NCBI RefSeq assembly: GCF_002831565.1
Contig: NZ_CP025096.1
Span: 1,550,001-1,614,000, forward strand
Reading direction: 5' to 3'
Length of the DNA: 64,000 bases
Source of the DNA: Spirosoma pollinicola
GTDB taxonomy: Bacteria; Bacteroidota; Bacteroidia; Cytophagales; Spirosomataceae
Positions within the stretch are counted from its first letter, which is position 1; each line of letters opens with the position of its first letter. Below are positions 8,937-19,041 of the stretch, one piece after another. The notes under the pieces were generated by a model. It was not told the origin of the DNA, made no database searches, and saw nothing but the letters and a program-made list of their open reading frames with translations. The translations under genes and the position numbers were made by a program.

Positions 8937-9024
8937 TTGGTGGAGTAATTGATTGGTTATTGGTGAAGTGGAGTTTTTAGTTTTTGTGTCATTAACCAAT
9001 TAACTGATCAACCACTCCACCAAT
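8936..9024. repeat. Imperfect inverted repeat between kinase and GH32 genes
   Basis: Outer arms 8936-8946 and 9014-9024 are perfect 11-bp complements (ATTGGTGGAGT), with weaker pairing continuing inwards. It begins within the kinase stop codon. It could end transcription or stabilise the upstream mRNA, splitting the kinase from the hydrolase. Confidence 0.55.
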
Positions 9025-9163
9025 AATTAAAAATAATACAAGTAGAGTACCGGGCTCTTATCGGCCCTATTAGGTTGGTAATATAGTTTACTGTGGGGGG
9101 CGGCCATCCGTGGCTGACTCCCCACTGTACCTTCCCGATCTCATCATTTACAATCGATTCATT

Positions 9164-10696
9164 GTGCAAAAAATAGTCAGAATTATTGCCCTGCTGGCCT
9201 TGATAGCGTGTCATGCGCATGGTCAATCAACGAAAGCCGGCATCAAGCCGGAGTTGTATCGCCCCCTGTATCACTTCACACCTAAGGCCCATTGGATGAA
9301 CGACCCCAATGGCATGGTGTACTACAAGGGGACCTATCATCTGTTTTTTCAATATTACCCAGATGCTACCGTCTGGGGACCTATGCACTGGGGACATGCT
9401 ACCAGCAAAGATATGGTGCGCTGGCAGGAGCAACCCATTGCTTTATACCCTGATAGTTTAGGCTGGATTTTCTCGGGTAGTGCCGTTGTTGATGTTAACA
9501 ACACCAGTGGTTTTGGTAAGAATGGGCAAACACCATTGGTCGCCATTTTTACGCACCACAATTCAACATTAGAAAAAGCAAAATCAGATAAGTTTCAATA
9601 CCAAAGTCTGGCGTATAGCCTTGACGAAGGTAAAACCTGGACGAAATATGCCGGGAATCCGGTTCTGCAAAACCCCGGCATTACTGATTTTCGGGACCCT
9701 AAAGTGCGTTGGTTTGAACCGCAGAAAAAGTGGATTATGACCCTTGCCACTAAAGACCGTATCACGTTTTACTCCTCGCCAAACCTGAAGAACTGGACAC
9801 GCGAAAGTGATTTTGGCAGTAACCTGGGGGCTCACGGGGGTGTGTGGGAGTGCCCTGATTTGTTCCCATTGACGTATAACGGGAGACAGGCATGGGTGTT
9901 ACTCGTTAGTATTAATCCCGGTGGCCCCAACGGAGGCTCGGCTACTCAATACTTTGTGGGCGATTTTGATGGTAAAAACTTCAAGCCGTATTCTACTAAA
10001 ACCAAATGGATGGATTATGGAACAGACAATTACGCGGGTGTAACATTTGCCAATACAGGCAACCGGACTATTCTGATGGGATGGATGAGCAACTGGCAGT
10101 ATGCACGCGATGTGCCTACAGTTGCCTGGCGCAGTGCCACGACTGTACCACGCGAACTTGGCCTCGCAGAGGTCAATAAAGAACTGTTGCTCACATCCAA
10201 ACCAATAAAAGAACTGGATGTTCTGGATGGTCAGGGCTTCTCGTTGAAAAACCTGCCCGTTAAAGGTCAGTATGATTTGACCGCCAAAACTAAAAATGAA
10301 ACAGGCTTATTCAAGCTTGACCTGTCGACTCAAAATACGAATGATTTTTCAATCGTGCTGGCCAACGACAAGGGCAACGAATTGGTAGTCGGCTACGACA
10401 AAAGCGCAAACGTATTTTATATAGATCGCAGCCGTTCTGGAAAAACTGACTTTGAGAAAGGATTTGCCGGTCGTCACACGGCTCCGCGATCGGCTGTAGC
10501 TACCAAAATTTCGCTCACACTTCTTGTTGATGCAGCCTCTGTCGAGTTATTCGCCGACAATGGACTTAGCGTCATGACCGATATATTTTTTCCGGAAAAG
10601 GATATGACCCGGCTGTCTGTTAAGTCGGCAAAAGGCGTAACTATTTCCAGTATGAACTACACAAAGATAACAGCCGGAAGTAAGGCCGGTCAGTAA
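9164..10696 (+). CDS. Glycoside hydrolase family 32 (fructan beta-fructosidase)
   Basis: A secreted hydrolase of about 510 residues that cuts fructose from levan, inulin or sucrose. The five-bladed propeller motifs are present: HWMNDPNG with the nucleophile Asp, FRDPKV with the transition-state Asp, and ECPDLF with the acid/base Glu. A C-terminal beta-sandwich follows. No ATG serves as start; the GTG at 9164 gives a clean signal peptide (QKIVRIIALLALIACHAHGQ), while a GTG at 9110 adds 18 residues before it. A strong terminator follows. Endo versus exo action cannot be told. Confidence 0.92.
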   Translation: MQKIVRIIALLALIACHAHGQSTKAGIKPELYRPLYHFTPKAHWMNDPNGMVYYKGTYHLFFQYYPDATVWGPMHWGHATSKDMVRWQEQPIALYPDSLGWIFSGSAVVDVNNTSGFGKNGQTPLVAIFTHHNSTLEKAKSDKFQYQSLAYSLDEGKTWTKYAGNPVLQNPGITDFRDPKVRWFEPQKKWIMTLATKDRITFYSSPNLKNWTRESDFGSNLGAHGGVWECPDLFPLTYNGRQAWVLLVSINPGGPNGGSATQYFVGDFDGKNFKPYSTKTKWMDYGTDNYAGVTFANTGNRTILMGWMSNWQYARDVPTVAWRSATTVPRELGLAEVNKELLLTSKPIKELDVLDGQGFSLKNLPVKGQYDLTAKTKNETGLFKLDLSTQNTNDFSIVLANDKGNELVVGYDKSANVFYIDRSRSGKTDFEKGFAGRHTAPRSAVATKISLTLLVDAASVELFADNGLSVMTDIFFPEKDMTRLSVKSAKGVTISSMNYTKITAGSKAGQ

Positions 10697-10766
10697 AGAG
10701 TTTACCTATGATAAACGTGATGAGTACCGGTGCTGGCTTGTGTTGACATAAAGCCAGGTCGGATGT

Positions 10767-10808
10767 AAACAAAAACGGTGTCGAGAAATCTCGACACCGT
10801 TTTTGTTT
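10767..10808. terminator. Bidirectional intrinsic terminator
   Basis: Arms 10767-10786 and 10789-10808 are perfect 20-bp complements around a two-base loop. The stem has a GC-rich core (CGGTGTCGAGA) flanked by A and T tracts on both sides. It sits exactly between the convergent GH32 gene and the minus-strand gene whose stop begins at 10809, so it can end both transcripts. Confidence 0.85.
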
Positions 10809-11126
10809 TTAAATGCTTATATAAACAGGCTGAGGAACAACAACGATTTCCACCTGATCCAGTTCGTTTTGTTGGCGTAAGTCCTGCGCGATTTTAGTGA
10901 TCTGATTGCCAAGTTTACCCTGGTCTTCTATACTGGACCGATTGTATATATTCTGTCGAACAGACTCCCAATAGAAAAGCTCTGTCTTAGCATCATAAAT
11001 GCCAATTGGTGTGTGTTTTTCCAGAGTAAAGAGGTGTTCCAGAACCGAATCGGCTTCGTGGTGTGTCTTACAATGGATATGTTGATACTGCTCTGAAAGC
11101 AGATAGATTACAGAAAAACGATTCAT
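10809..11126 (-). CDS. Hypothetical protein, 105 residues
   Basis: I do not recognise this gene. It encodes a 105-residue soluble protein without signal peptide or membrane segment. The N-terminal half is rich in His (YQHIHCKTHHEADSVLEHL) and the C-terminus is hydrophobic and proline-containing (VEIVVVPQPVYISI). The start is an ATG at 11126, followed upstream by a long AT-rich gap, and the end abuts a shared terminator, which supports an expressed single-gene unit. Codon use looks like its neighbours. Confidence 0.6.
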   Translation of the reverse strand: MNRFSVIYLLSEQYQHIHCKTHHEADSVLEHLFTLEKHTPIGIYDAKTELFYWESVRQNIYNRSSIEDQGKLGNQITKIAQDLRQQNELDQVEIVVVPQPVYISI

Positions 11127-11755
11127 GATCTGTTTTAGATTAAGTTACGGAAATGTTGTTTAAGGTTACTAAAGATTTTCTTTCTTTCTGTATATGTCGG
11201 TTTCATAAATTATCTGACCAATTTATAGTATTAATGAACGAAGGATAATTTTAGTAGTTTCGTTACTATTCATGTAACGACTTATATAGACTTAATTGTT
11301 TGACTGTACAAATAGGATTAAAGCAGTTTTTCTCCCTCTATTCTATCAATATTTATTGAAAGGTTATTTTTATAGTTGCTTTCGAAGAGACACAAATAAA
11401 TAGAATACATAGTATTACCAACTTATGGGTAAGTATTCTTCAACTAGAGCGTATCTGTTAATTGCAAACATGTGCAGTCGTAATTATTTGCCTAAGTTAC
11501 TATAATTATATTATATATATAAATAGTTTATGAATTGTTATTTTAGTTAACTATGCATTGAGCTATTTAGTAGACCACATATTCATTTAAATAAAATTAA
11601 CACAGGTTATCGACGGAGAAGTATTGATAAATTGATTTAAAAGAAAGTATAAACATATATTTGAATAATTATTAATCTTTGGTTTTAAGGTCTTCTTAAA
11701 ATACTATTTTTTGCCAACTGGTGGGAATCCCAGCCCATGTATCAAGTACTATGGC
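11127..11755. other. AT-rich intergenic gap, divergent promoters
   Basis: About 630 bases without a convincing gene, between a minus-strand and a plus-strand gene. It is clearly more AT-rich than the rest of the window. A short inverted repeat (TTTTAAG at 11683-11689, CTTAAAA at 11695-11701) precedes the next gene. No tRNA, riboswitch or small ORF of note was seen. Confidence 0.55.
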
Positions 11756-12421
11756 ATGAAAATATACCAGATTATATGTACTCTTCTTTTATCGATTAGT
11801 ATGCACTGGGCTGTCTTTGCGCAGCCTGATGCCGACTTTTATAAATCAACAGCCCGGCAACCCACCAGCGGAGTAGGGTTTAGAGTTGGGCTTAACTATT
11901 CAAAGCCAGCCGTTACGTCTGCAGTAGTAGTGGCCAGTCCTTCGACAGCAACTTCATATCTGGGTGGGGTTGAGCCTCAATTCGGGTATTATATTGGTGC
12001 GTACTTGTACCATGATTTGAGACCAAATCAGTTTACTTTTCGCTTGGATGCGACCGTGCAGGCACAAGTTGCCAGAGCAGCCTATAACGGCAAAACAGTA
12101 GCCAATCCCAGTTATTATTATCTTGGTATGACGCCACTTGTGGGGTTACACTTAACCAATAATTTAACGATTTATACGGGTCCTGAAGTAAATTTACAGG
12201 TAGCCAGACGAGGTTCCTGGGGCAAGGGGTATCCTCTGGAAGTAGGTGTAAATATGCGCTTTACGTACTCGTTTGGCCGATTTGGGGCTGAAGTAGGATA
12301 CTTCAGAGGGTTCACCAAAATTGATCGCTTTGAACTATATAATCTACCCGGCGGTCCTGCCATCAATGATATTTACAATCAAAATATGCAGGCAGGGATA
12401 TTGTATAAGCTGGGCCGATAA
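11756..12421 (+). CDS. Outer-membrane beta-barrel family protein
   Basis: A secreted protein of about 221 residues. The ATG at 11756 gives a signal peptide (MKIYQIICTLLLSIS then AVFAQ). The remainder alternates short hydrophobic and polar strands ending in aromatic residues (FGYYIGAYLYHDL, FTFRLDATVQ, LGMTPLVGLHL, MRFTYSFGRFGAEVGYF), typical of small PorT/OmpW-like eight-strand barrels of Bacteroidota. It lies 11 bases before a second gene of similar kind, so the two form an operon. The function is unknown; such barrels are often adhesion or secretion accessory proteins. Confidence 0.7.
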   Translation: MKIYQIICTLLLSISMHWAVFAQPDADFYKSTARQPTSGVGFRVGLNYSKPAVTSAVVVASPSTATSYLGGVEPQFGYYIGAYLYHDLRPNQFTFRLDATVQAQVARAAYNGKTVANPSYYYLGMTPLVGLHLTNNLTIYTGPEVNLQVARRGSWGKGYPLEVGVNMRFTYSFGRFGAEVGYFRGFTKIDRFELYNLPGGPAINDIYNQNMQAGILYKLGR

Positions 12422-12432
12422 ACAAGTGTAGT

Positions 12433-13131
12433 ATGTTTCGATTTTTAGCAGGCATCGCTCTGTCACTAGTACCACAATTGGTACAAGCTCAGGAAACAGT
12501 TTATAGCTTGATACCTGACTCCACCCAGGCACGTGTTGCGCCTGTTTCGCGGGCCAGACAACTCGTTAAAGCAGGTATTGGCCTGCCCCTTTTCCGACAA
12601 AGTTCGGTTTCTCCTCCTTTTAAAACGCTGGGGCTCGATGTGACGCTGGAGCGTAAAATCGCCAGTGGCTTAGCCGTCGTTGTCGGTCTGGAAACTCAAT
12701 ATAGCTTTAGTCAATATGCCCAGCTCTACACTGTGGAGTTGCCTATAGGTCTACGCTATTATTTTTCGGTTGGGAAAAAGATGAAGCAACGCAATGACCC
12801 ACACGGATTTTTCAGTTATTATGTGTCCCTGCAAACGCACAACGCCTTGTTTTCGAGCTTGTTTTATGACACACCTAATCCAAATGTTCAGCGGTATCAT
12901 AGAGGTCAGATTTTGGATCACGACACCAATGTTGGCAAGTATGACGAGGCTTTCAATATGATGCAACATGCCTATTTCCAGATAGGCTCACAATTTAAAT
13001 TGTCTGGAAATGCTTATCTGGATATAAACGCTGCCCTTCCAATTCGTAAACTGGTCTATACTAAATCAGACTACACGCTGGCAACTCCTGCGTACATCAA
13101 CATCAAATACGGCATTGCCTGGCCAAAATAA
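12433..13131 (+). CDS. Probable outer-membrane barrel protein
   Basis: A 232-residue exported protein. The signal peptide (MFRFLAGIALSLVPQLVQAQ) is followed by amphipathic strands such as LGLDVTLERKIASGLAVVVG, YTVELPIGLRYYFSVG and FFSYYVSLQTHN, and it ends in an aromatic strand (YINIKYGIAW), as expected of an outer-membrane barrel. It follows the previous barrel gene by 11 bases, is likely co-transcribed and may act with it. There is no recognised family motif. The 98-base gap after it separates it from a convergent oxidoreductase gene. Confidence 0.65.
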   Translation: MFRFLAGIALSLVPQLVQAQETVYSLIPDSTQARVAPVSRARQLVKAGIGLPLFRQSSVSPPFKTLGLDVTLERKIASGLAVVVGLETQYSFSQYAQLYTVELPIGLRYYFSVGKKMKQRNDPHGFFSYYVSLQTHNALFSSLFYDTPNPNVQRYHRGQILDHDTNVGKYDEAFNMMQHAYFQIGSQFKLSGNAYLDINAALPIRKLVYTKSDYTLATPAYINIKYGIAWPK

Positions 13132-13229
13132 AAGGCAAACTCGTAGCTACCGGCAAATCTGTAACCCTCAGTTAGCTGCTTTTCCTGACCAGCGGAAAAT
13201 GTATGTAGAAATAATTTAGTGCAAGGTGA

Positions 13230-14270
13230 TCACTTCATTACAGCCAGTTCTTTCCTGACCACCGGGGCTACCTTCGTACCGAACAGTTCAATGGCATGCA
13301 ACACTTTGTGGTGTGGTAAATCGTGCCCGCCAATCAATTGAGCCAGATAACGGGTATTCTGGAACAACTCATGGAAATGCAGAATCTTGTCGATCATCTG
13401 TTGCGGACTACCCACCAGCAAAGGCCCATACTGGCGCATTGCCTCGAACTGCGCCCTGTCTAACGGAGCCCATCCCCGCTCCCGACCAACCCGATTCATC
13501 ATAGCCTGGTAGGTCGGAAAAAGATCATCTGCTGCCTGTTGCGACTGGTCGGCCACAAAAAAATGGGAGTTGATCGCCAAGGGTAATTGACTGACATCGT
13601 GCCCGGCATCCTGAGCCGCCTGTCGATATAGATTAACGAAAGGGACAAACCGTTCAGGGCTTCCGCCAAGCAAGGCCAGTGTCATGGGAATATTCATTTT
13701 CCCCGCCCGAACCGCCGAGGCTGGTGTGCCGCCAACAGCCAGCCAGATGGGGATCTGAGGCTGTAATGGGCGAGGATACACACCTAAATTGGCTATGGAG
13801 GCCCGATGTTTTCCCTGCCAGCTTACCAGTTCCTGTTGGTTGATCTTAAGCAGCAAATCCAGCTTCTCGGTGAATAACTCATTATAATCGTCCAAGTCAT
13901 AGCCAAACAACGGAAACGATTCGATGAAAGACCCACGGCCAGCCATAATTTCGGCCCGCCCATTGGAGATTAAGTCCAGAGAGGCAAAGTTTTGAAACAC
14001 ACGTACCGGATCAGCCGAACTAAGTACCGTTACGGAGCTGGACAACCGTATGTTTTTGGTCAGGGGGGCTGCTGCGGCCAGGATAATTTCGGGAGCAGAG
14101 ACCACATAATCGGGCCTATGGTGCTCGCCAAGAGCATATACGTCCAGCCCCACCTCGTCGGCCAGTTTTATTTCTTCCAGCAGTTGCTGCACCCGCTTAT
14201 GCGCATTGATAGCCTTCCCGGCTACGCCATCGGGCTGGACTTCGCCAAAGCTACTGATTCCTAATTCCAT
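13230..14270 (-). CDS. LLM-class flavin-dependent oxidoreductase
   Basis: A 346-residue TIM-barrel enzyme of the bacterial luciferase-like family, which uses FMN or F420 to oxidise varied substrates. Typical features are the N-terminal [10 protein letters not shown] strand, [37 protein letters not shown], and [19 protein letters not shown] near residue 105. Length fits the group-1 LLM proteins. It is a single gene, convergent with the barrel pair and followed upstream by a long inverted repeat. The substrate cannot be predicted. Confidence 0.85.
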   Translation of the reverse strand: MELGISSFGEVQPDGVAGKAINAHKRVQQLLEEIKLADEVGLDVYALGEHHRPDYVVSAPEIILAAAAPLTKNIRLSSSVTVLSSADPVRVFQNFASLDLISNGRAEIMAGRGSFIESFPLFGYDLDDYNELFTEKLDLLLKINQQELVSWQGKHRASIANLGVYPRPLQPQIPIWLAVGGTPASAVRAGKMNIPMTLALLGGSPERFVPFVNLYRQAAQDAGHDVSQLPLAINSHFFVADQSQQAADDLFPTYQAMMNRVGRERGWAPLDRAQFEAMRQYGPLLVGSPQQMIDKILHFHELFQNTRYLAQLIGGHDLPHHKVLHAIELFGTKVAPVVRKELAVMK

Positions 14271-14337
14271 GCTTACTCGATGCTAAAGAATTGATGCTGA
14301 TATTGAGTACTTTAAGCCTTTCCCACAAAAAAATAAA

Positions 14338-14434
14338 GCACACGGATGACACAGATTAAACGGATTTTCACAGAAAAAATCTGTAAACGGGAGGGTTTTT
14401 GTGGAAATCCATTCAATCTGTGTCATCCGTGTGC
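14338..14434. repeat. Long inverted repeat, 34-bp arms
   Basis: Arms 14338-14371 and 14401-14434 pair over 34 bp with 3 mismatches; the outer 20 bp pair perfectly (GCACACGGATGACACAGATT). It lies in the 353-base gap between the divergent luciferase-like and histidine kinase genes, so it cannot simply be a terminator for either. The rest of the gap, 14435-14623, is AT-rich and must carry the kinase promoter. Confidence 0.85.
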
Positions 14435-14623
14435 CATTTTTAGTCATTACTGGCTGAATCCAGTTTTTATAAGAAAGACCTCTCAGCCTACTATAATACC
14501 TAGAATTTTATTTTAATGGATCAGATACTTTGGGTTAAAACTTATAAATCTTCCGAAAAACTAATCACGTAGCGTCTTCGGTTTTATTAACTTTATGCCT
14601 AAGAAAGTTTAGAAGATAAGGTA

Positions 14624-17600
14624 TTGACAAACGATTTAGTAACAATCGGCGAGTTATTCGAATTGCTTGCTAAAGCCACTCGTGATGCTGTTTGGCATTG
14701 GGATCTGGAAGCTAATACGGTATGGTGGAATGAAGGGTTTACGACGCTGTTTGGCTACGAAATTCTGACCAACGAAAGTGATCCTGCATCCTGGTATGAC
14801 AACATCCACCCTGATGATAAAGAACGAACACTTGCCAGCATCCATACTGTTATAGATGGAGGTGGAAAAAACTGGTCGGCAGAGTACCGGTTTCGTCGGG
14901 CAGATGGCACCTTTGCTACCGTTTATGACCGGGGCTATATTTTACACCGGGAAAGCCAGGCTATCCGAATGGTTGGTGCCATGCAGGATGTAACCGAGCG
15001 GGTAGCTTTGCAGCAGGCACGGGATGAAAGCGAAGAGCGACTACGGTTTGCGCTGGAATCGGCCCAAATGGGTACCTGGGAATTTGATCCTGTCCAGAAT
15101 GTTGCCCGATGGGATGAGCGAAGCGAAAAGTTGCTGGGCTGGGTTAAAGGCGATTTAAGTTATGAGGATTCATTAAAAAATATCCATCCCGATGATCGGG
15201 AACGGGTCAATGCGGCTGTGCAATGGGCGTTGAATCCAAAATCGGGCGGCAGGTATAACACAAGTTTCAGAACCATTGGAGCCGACGATGGAAAACTGCG
15301 TTGGGTGCGCTTTATTGGTCAGACATACTTTACGGAAGCGGGAGTGGCTTATCGTTTTTCCGGCGTAGCGCAGGAAATTACGGCTGAAGTAGTTGCTCGC
15401 GAGAAAGCAAGTTTAGCGGAGCAACAGGCTCGAATAGCCATTGAAGGCTCTGGCTCTGGCTCGTTTTCCATCGATATTGATTCCAACGAGATGCTGTACT
15501 CACCATCTCTTGCCCGAATCTTTACGGGCGACGAAACGCGCGGTGTAACCCGTGATGTATTTGTCGAGCACCTTCATCCCGACGATCGTTCTGCTCGGGA
15601 ACAGGCCTATGTCAATGCCGCTACAACAAACACGATAAATTATGAAGCTCGCTTTATCTGGTCGGATAACTCGGTGCATTGGGTTAAAGTAATTGGGCAA
15701 TACTTGTTCAATTCAGACGGTAAACCCACAACATTATCGGGGATTGCGCTGGATATTACCGAGCAGAAAGAACAGAAAAAGGCCCTCTCAGAGAGTGATG
15801 CTTTGTTTCGCAACATCACCAATGCATCAACGGCGGCTTTGTGGATTACCAACGAAGATTCGGCAGTTACCTATGTCAGTCAGAAATGGATTGAGTGGAC
15901 CGGGGCCCCGCTCGAAAAGCACCTCGGAAACGGTTGGTTACACTATGTTACGGCTTCTGACAGACAACGGGCTTCTGAAAGTTTGCTAGCCGATTTTCGC
16001 GCGTTTCGCTATCATGAAAGCCAGTTCCGGGTGGAGCATATAAACGGTACCAAGCGCTGGGTGGTTTGTACGGGTACACCACAATATACTGCTGATGGTG
16101 AATTTTCCGGCTACGTTGGTGCTATTCTGGACATTAGTGACCGGGTTGAAGCAGAAGAGAGACTACGTACTAGTGAGGAGCGATTTCGGAATATGATCAA
16201 CCAGGCTCCTGTGGCCATTGGTATTCTGAACGGTCGGAACATGCGAGTTGAAACGGCTAATCTCCCCATGCTGGAAATTTGGGGGAAAAGTGCGTCGATT
16301 ATTGGGCTTCCATTGTTAAAAGCCCTTCCGGAAATAGAAGACCAGGGGTTTATGGAGCTACTTGAGCATGTCTATGACTCGGGCAACGCCCACTATGGAT
16401 TTGAAACCCTGGCGCGGCTTCATCGAAAAGGAAAGCTGGAAGAAGCTTATTTTAACTTTGTCTATGCACCTGTACGTGACGATTCCGATACAATTAGTGG
16501 TGTTATTGTCGTGGCTACGGAAGTGAGCCAACAGGTAAAAGCTAAAATTGCCCTTCAGGAAAGCGAACAACGGTTTCGTAATCTGATTGAAGAGGCTCCC
16601 GTAGCTACAAGCCTGTTTGTGGGTCGTGACCTGATCATCGACATGCCAAACGAAGCTATTATCAAGTTTTGGGGTAAGGGCAATGGGGTTATTGGTAAAC
16701 CGCTTCGCGAGGCTCTTCCCGAATTACAGGGGCAGTCATTTCTCGAAATTCTCGATGACATATATACGACGGGCAATGAATATAGTGCCCAGGAAGCCAG
16801 AGCCGATCTGGTTGTAGACGGGCAGTTGAGAACATTCTATTTTAACTTTACGTATAAGCCGCTACGAAATGCCGCCGGGGAGATATACGCCATTCTTGAT
16901 ATGGCAATTGATGTTACAGATCAGGTTGTAGCTCGCCGTGCTATCGAGGAAAGTGAATTGCGTTTCCGTACCCTGATGGAAGCTATTGCCCAGATGACCT
17001 GGACAAATACCCCCCAGGGTGATATGAATTTTTATAATCAACGCTGGTACAAGTATACCGGGCTTGATTTTGACCAAAGCAAAGGCTTCGGCTGGCAGGA
17101 TGTTGTACATCCCGACGACCTCCCGATTACGCTGGAAGCCTATAAACGGTCACTCACAAGCGGCAGTGTTTTCGTAGTTGAAAATAGGTATCGTCGTGGG
17201 TCAGATGGGATGTATCGCTGGCATTTGAATCGAGCCATCCCTATTCGGGATGAAGCGGGTGAGATTACTTTATGGGTAGGTTCAGCCACCGATATTCATG
17301 AACAAAAACTACTGGCCGCGAACCTGGAAGAGCAGGTTTTGGCTCGTACCAAAGAGCTAGAGGCTTCAAACTATGACCTGCGTCGTTCAAATGAGAACCT
17401 GGAAAAGTTCGCGTATATCGCTAGCCACGATTTGCAGGAACCACTACGAAAAATACAGTCATTTGGCGATATTCTGAAAAGTCAGCATGCCAGTCAATTG
17501 GGTGAGGGTGTAAACTACCTGGAGCGGATGCAGATTGCAGCCGGGCGTATGTCATTGCTAATCAAAGATTTACTTGCATTCTCTCGTATTTCTACCCGGC

Positions 17601-18106
17601 AGGAAACAGCTGCTCCGGTAGCGTTGAATAACATCGTGAACGAAGTGCTGGACGATCTGGAAGTTGCTATACAACAGGCCGCCGGACAGGTTGTTGTCGA
17701 GGAATTACCTACCATTTTAGGCGATGAATCACAATTGCGGCAACTATTTCAAAACCTGCTAAGTAATGCGTTGAAATTTAAAAGGGAGGGAGTTACGCCA
17801 TATATTCAGGTTCATAGCGAGCGTATTGCGGCTAACGATTTACCACCCTCTGTGCGGCCACCCCGTTCAGCAGCGGCTTATTACTGTATCCGTGTTATTG
17901 ATAATGGCATTGGTTTCGACGAAAAATACATTGATCGTATTTTTCAGGTTTTCCAACGACTACATAGCCGCAATGAATATGCCGGGACGGGCATTGGACT
18001 GGCCGTTTGTGAGAAAGTAGTTGCCAATCACGGGGGAACCATAACGGCTGTTAGTCAGCCGGGACAGGGAGCTACATTTTTGATCTACTTCCCTGTGAAT
18101 GAGTAG
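14624..18106 (+). CDS. Multi-PAS sensor histidine kinase
   Basis: A 1160-residue cytoplasmic sensor kinase without signal peptide or membrane span. Seven PAS/PAC modules follow one another, ending near residues 127, 260, 385, 510, 640, 765 and 890, each closed by a D-I/V-T or similar PAC end. The fifth and sixth are close copies of each other. The kinase core follows: phospho-acceptor His935 in SHDLQEPL, N box FQNLLSNALKF, G1 IDNGIGF, F box IFQVFQRLH, and G2 GTGIGLAVCEK. The TTG start at 14624 is the only plausible start after an in-frame stop at 14600. No response regulator gene is adjacent. Confidence 0.92.
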   Translation: MTNDLVTIGELFELLAKATRDAVWHWDLEANTVWWNEGFTTLFGYEILTNESDPASWYDNIHPDDKERTLASIHTVIDGGGKNWSAEYRFRRADGTFATVYDRGYILHRESQAIRMVGAMQDVTERVALQQARDESEERLRFALESAQMGTWEFDPVQNVARWDERSEKLLGWVKGDLSYEDSLKNIHPDDRERVNAAVQWALNPKSGGRYNTSFRTIGADDGKLRWVRFIGQTYFTEAGVAYRFSGVAQEITAEVVAREKASLAEQQARIAIEGSGSGSFSIDIDSNEMLYSPSLARIFTGDETRGVTRDVFVEHLHPDDRSAREQAYVNAATTNTINYEARFIWSDNSVHWVKVIGQYLFNSDGKPTTLSGIALDITEQKEQKKALSESDALFRNITNASTAALWITNEDSAVTYVSQKWIEWTGAPLEKHLGNGWLHYVTASDRQRASESLLADFRAFRYHESQFRVEHINGTKRWVVCTGTPQYTADGEFSGYVGAILDISDRVEAEERLRTSEERFRNMINQAPVAIGILNGRNMRVETANLPMLEIWGKSASIIGLPLLKALPEIEDQGFMELLEHVYDSGNAHYGFETLARLHRKGKLEEAYFNFVYAPVRDDSDTISGVIVVATEVSQQVKAKIALQESEQRFRNLIEEAPVATSLFVGRDLIIDMPNEAIIKFWGKGNGVIGKPLREALPELQGQSFLEILDDIYTTGNEYSAQEARADLVVDGQLRTFYFNFTYKPLRNAAGEIYAILDMAIDVTDQVVARRAIEESELRFRTLMEAIAQMTWTNTPQGDMNFYNQRWYKYTGLDFDQSKGFGWQDVVHPDDLPITLEAYKRSLTSGSVFVVENRYRRGSDGMYRWHLNRAIPIRDEAGEITLWVGSATDIHEQKLLAANLEEQVLARTKELEASNYDLRRSNENLEKFAYIASHDLQEPLRKIQSFGDILKSQHASQLGEGVNYLERMQIAAGRMSLLIKDLLAFSRISTRQETAAPVALNNIVNEVLDDLEVAIQQAAGQVVVEELPTILGDESQLRQLFQNLLSNALKFKREGVTPYIQVHSERIAANDLPPSVRPPRSAAAYYCIRVIDNGIGFDEKYIDRIFQVFQRLHSRNEYAGTGIGLAVCEKVVANHGGTITAVSQPGQGATFLIYFPVNE

Positions 18107-18167
18107 TATTTACTCAAGTAGGCAAAGGATTGGAGCATACCTTATAGATGGGTATCATTGGTAATCA

Positions 18168-18288
18168 AAAAGGATTATAACCACAGAGACGGTCCGCCGT
18201 TGCGGCACAGAGGTTAAATGGGGCTTTTTTTACCCTTCCAAACCTCTGTGCCGAAACGGCGGACCGTCTCTGTGGTTATAATCCTTTT
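18168..18288. repeat. Long inverted repeat, 48-bp arms
   Basis: Arms 18168-18215 and 18241-18288 are complementary over 48 bp with one mismatch, around a 25-base loop that contains a T tract. The outer part reads AACCACAGAGACGG, a word related to the repeat at 37781. It lies between the convergent kinase gene and the minus-strand gene at 18352. Confidence 0.9.
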
Positions 18289-18351
18289 GTTAAATGCCGA
18301 AAATGAATGACACTAACTGAATCATAGTTTGTAGCTAATAACTAGTCAACG

Positions 18352-18714
18352 TTAACTGGCCAGAAAATTAACAGCCTGTTTCAAGGTTCGCTCGTTATGG
18401 CTTTCGGGGTCCGTGTAGGAGCGTTCGCCAACTTCAATAGTAAGTTCTTTACCAACAAGTTGTTTCGTATCGAGGTCTTTACCTTCCTGAGCCGTTACAC
18501 CCACCTGATCGAACAAGCTGATGATAGCGGGCATACCTGCTGGTGACTGATAAAATCGGTGCGATACATACCCTTCATCGTTCTCGAATCGGACAGCAAA
18601 AAAAGGAATACCTTTATACTCACTGGACCCTTCGTCGATATGAGTAATGGTAACCTGCTGCTGTCCATCAGGCAATAATGCCTTATCCTGTCCTTTTTCT
18701 ACTGCGATTTTCAT
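18352..18714 (-). CDS. Hypothetical protein, 120 residues
   Basis: An unrecognised 120-residue soluble acidic protein. It is predicted to be mostly beta strands in its first 65 residues (QQVTITHIDEGS, IPFFAVRFENDEGYVSHRFY) with a helix after PAIISLFDQVGV, followed by KELTIEVGERSYTD. The arrangement loosely recalls single-domain OB-like proteins, but no motif proves this. It has its own ATG at 18714 and an upstream AT-rich gap. It ends 64 bases after the long inverted repeat. Confidence 0.6.
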   Translation of the reverse strand: MKIAVEKGQDKALLPDGQQQVTITHIDEGSSEYKGIPFFAVRFENDEGYVSHRFYQSPAGMPAIISLFDQVGVTAQEGKDLDTKQLVGKELTIEVGERSYTDPESHNERTLKQAVNFLAS

Positions 18715-19041
18715 AGTGTTGAGATTGTGTTTTATTTATATTATAAACAGCTTGTTAATTGATTTGTTTATAAAAATAGTTTGTTTCGATGAAGAATAGC
18801 GGTGAAGATGAATGAAGTTCAGCGTACTATTTTGATTTTATATATTTTAGTTGTATTATATTGCTTGTGTTGCATCGCAGCTTTAGTGATATCCGGGTAA
18901 ATTGAAAACAGGAATCACACATGTTGCAAGGCATTTTCTGGCGCTTGGATGCCGATGGATTCTTTCTAAATTAGCGTTGTTTAAACGGATACAGAAACTT
19001 TAGCGGTCTCGGGACGTTAACGAATTGAAGCGGTAAAATTT
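18715..19041. other. Divergent intergenic region before the efflux genes
   Basis: About 327 bases between the 120-residue minus-strand gene and the metal-efflux locus. It is AT-rich and must contain promoters for both sides. No clear inverted repeat, operator or RNA gene was recognised. A metal-responsive regulator gene is also absent nearby. Confidence 0.5.
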
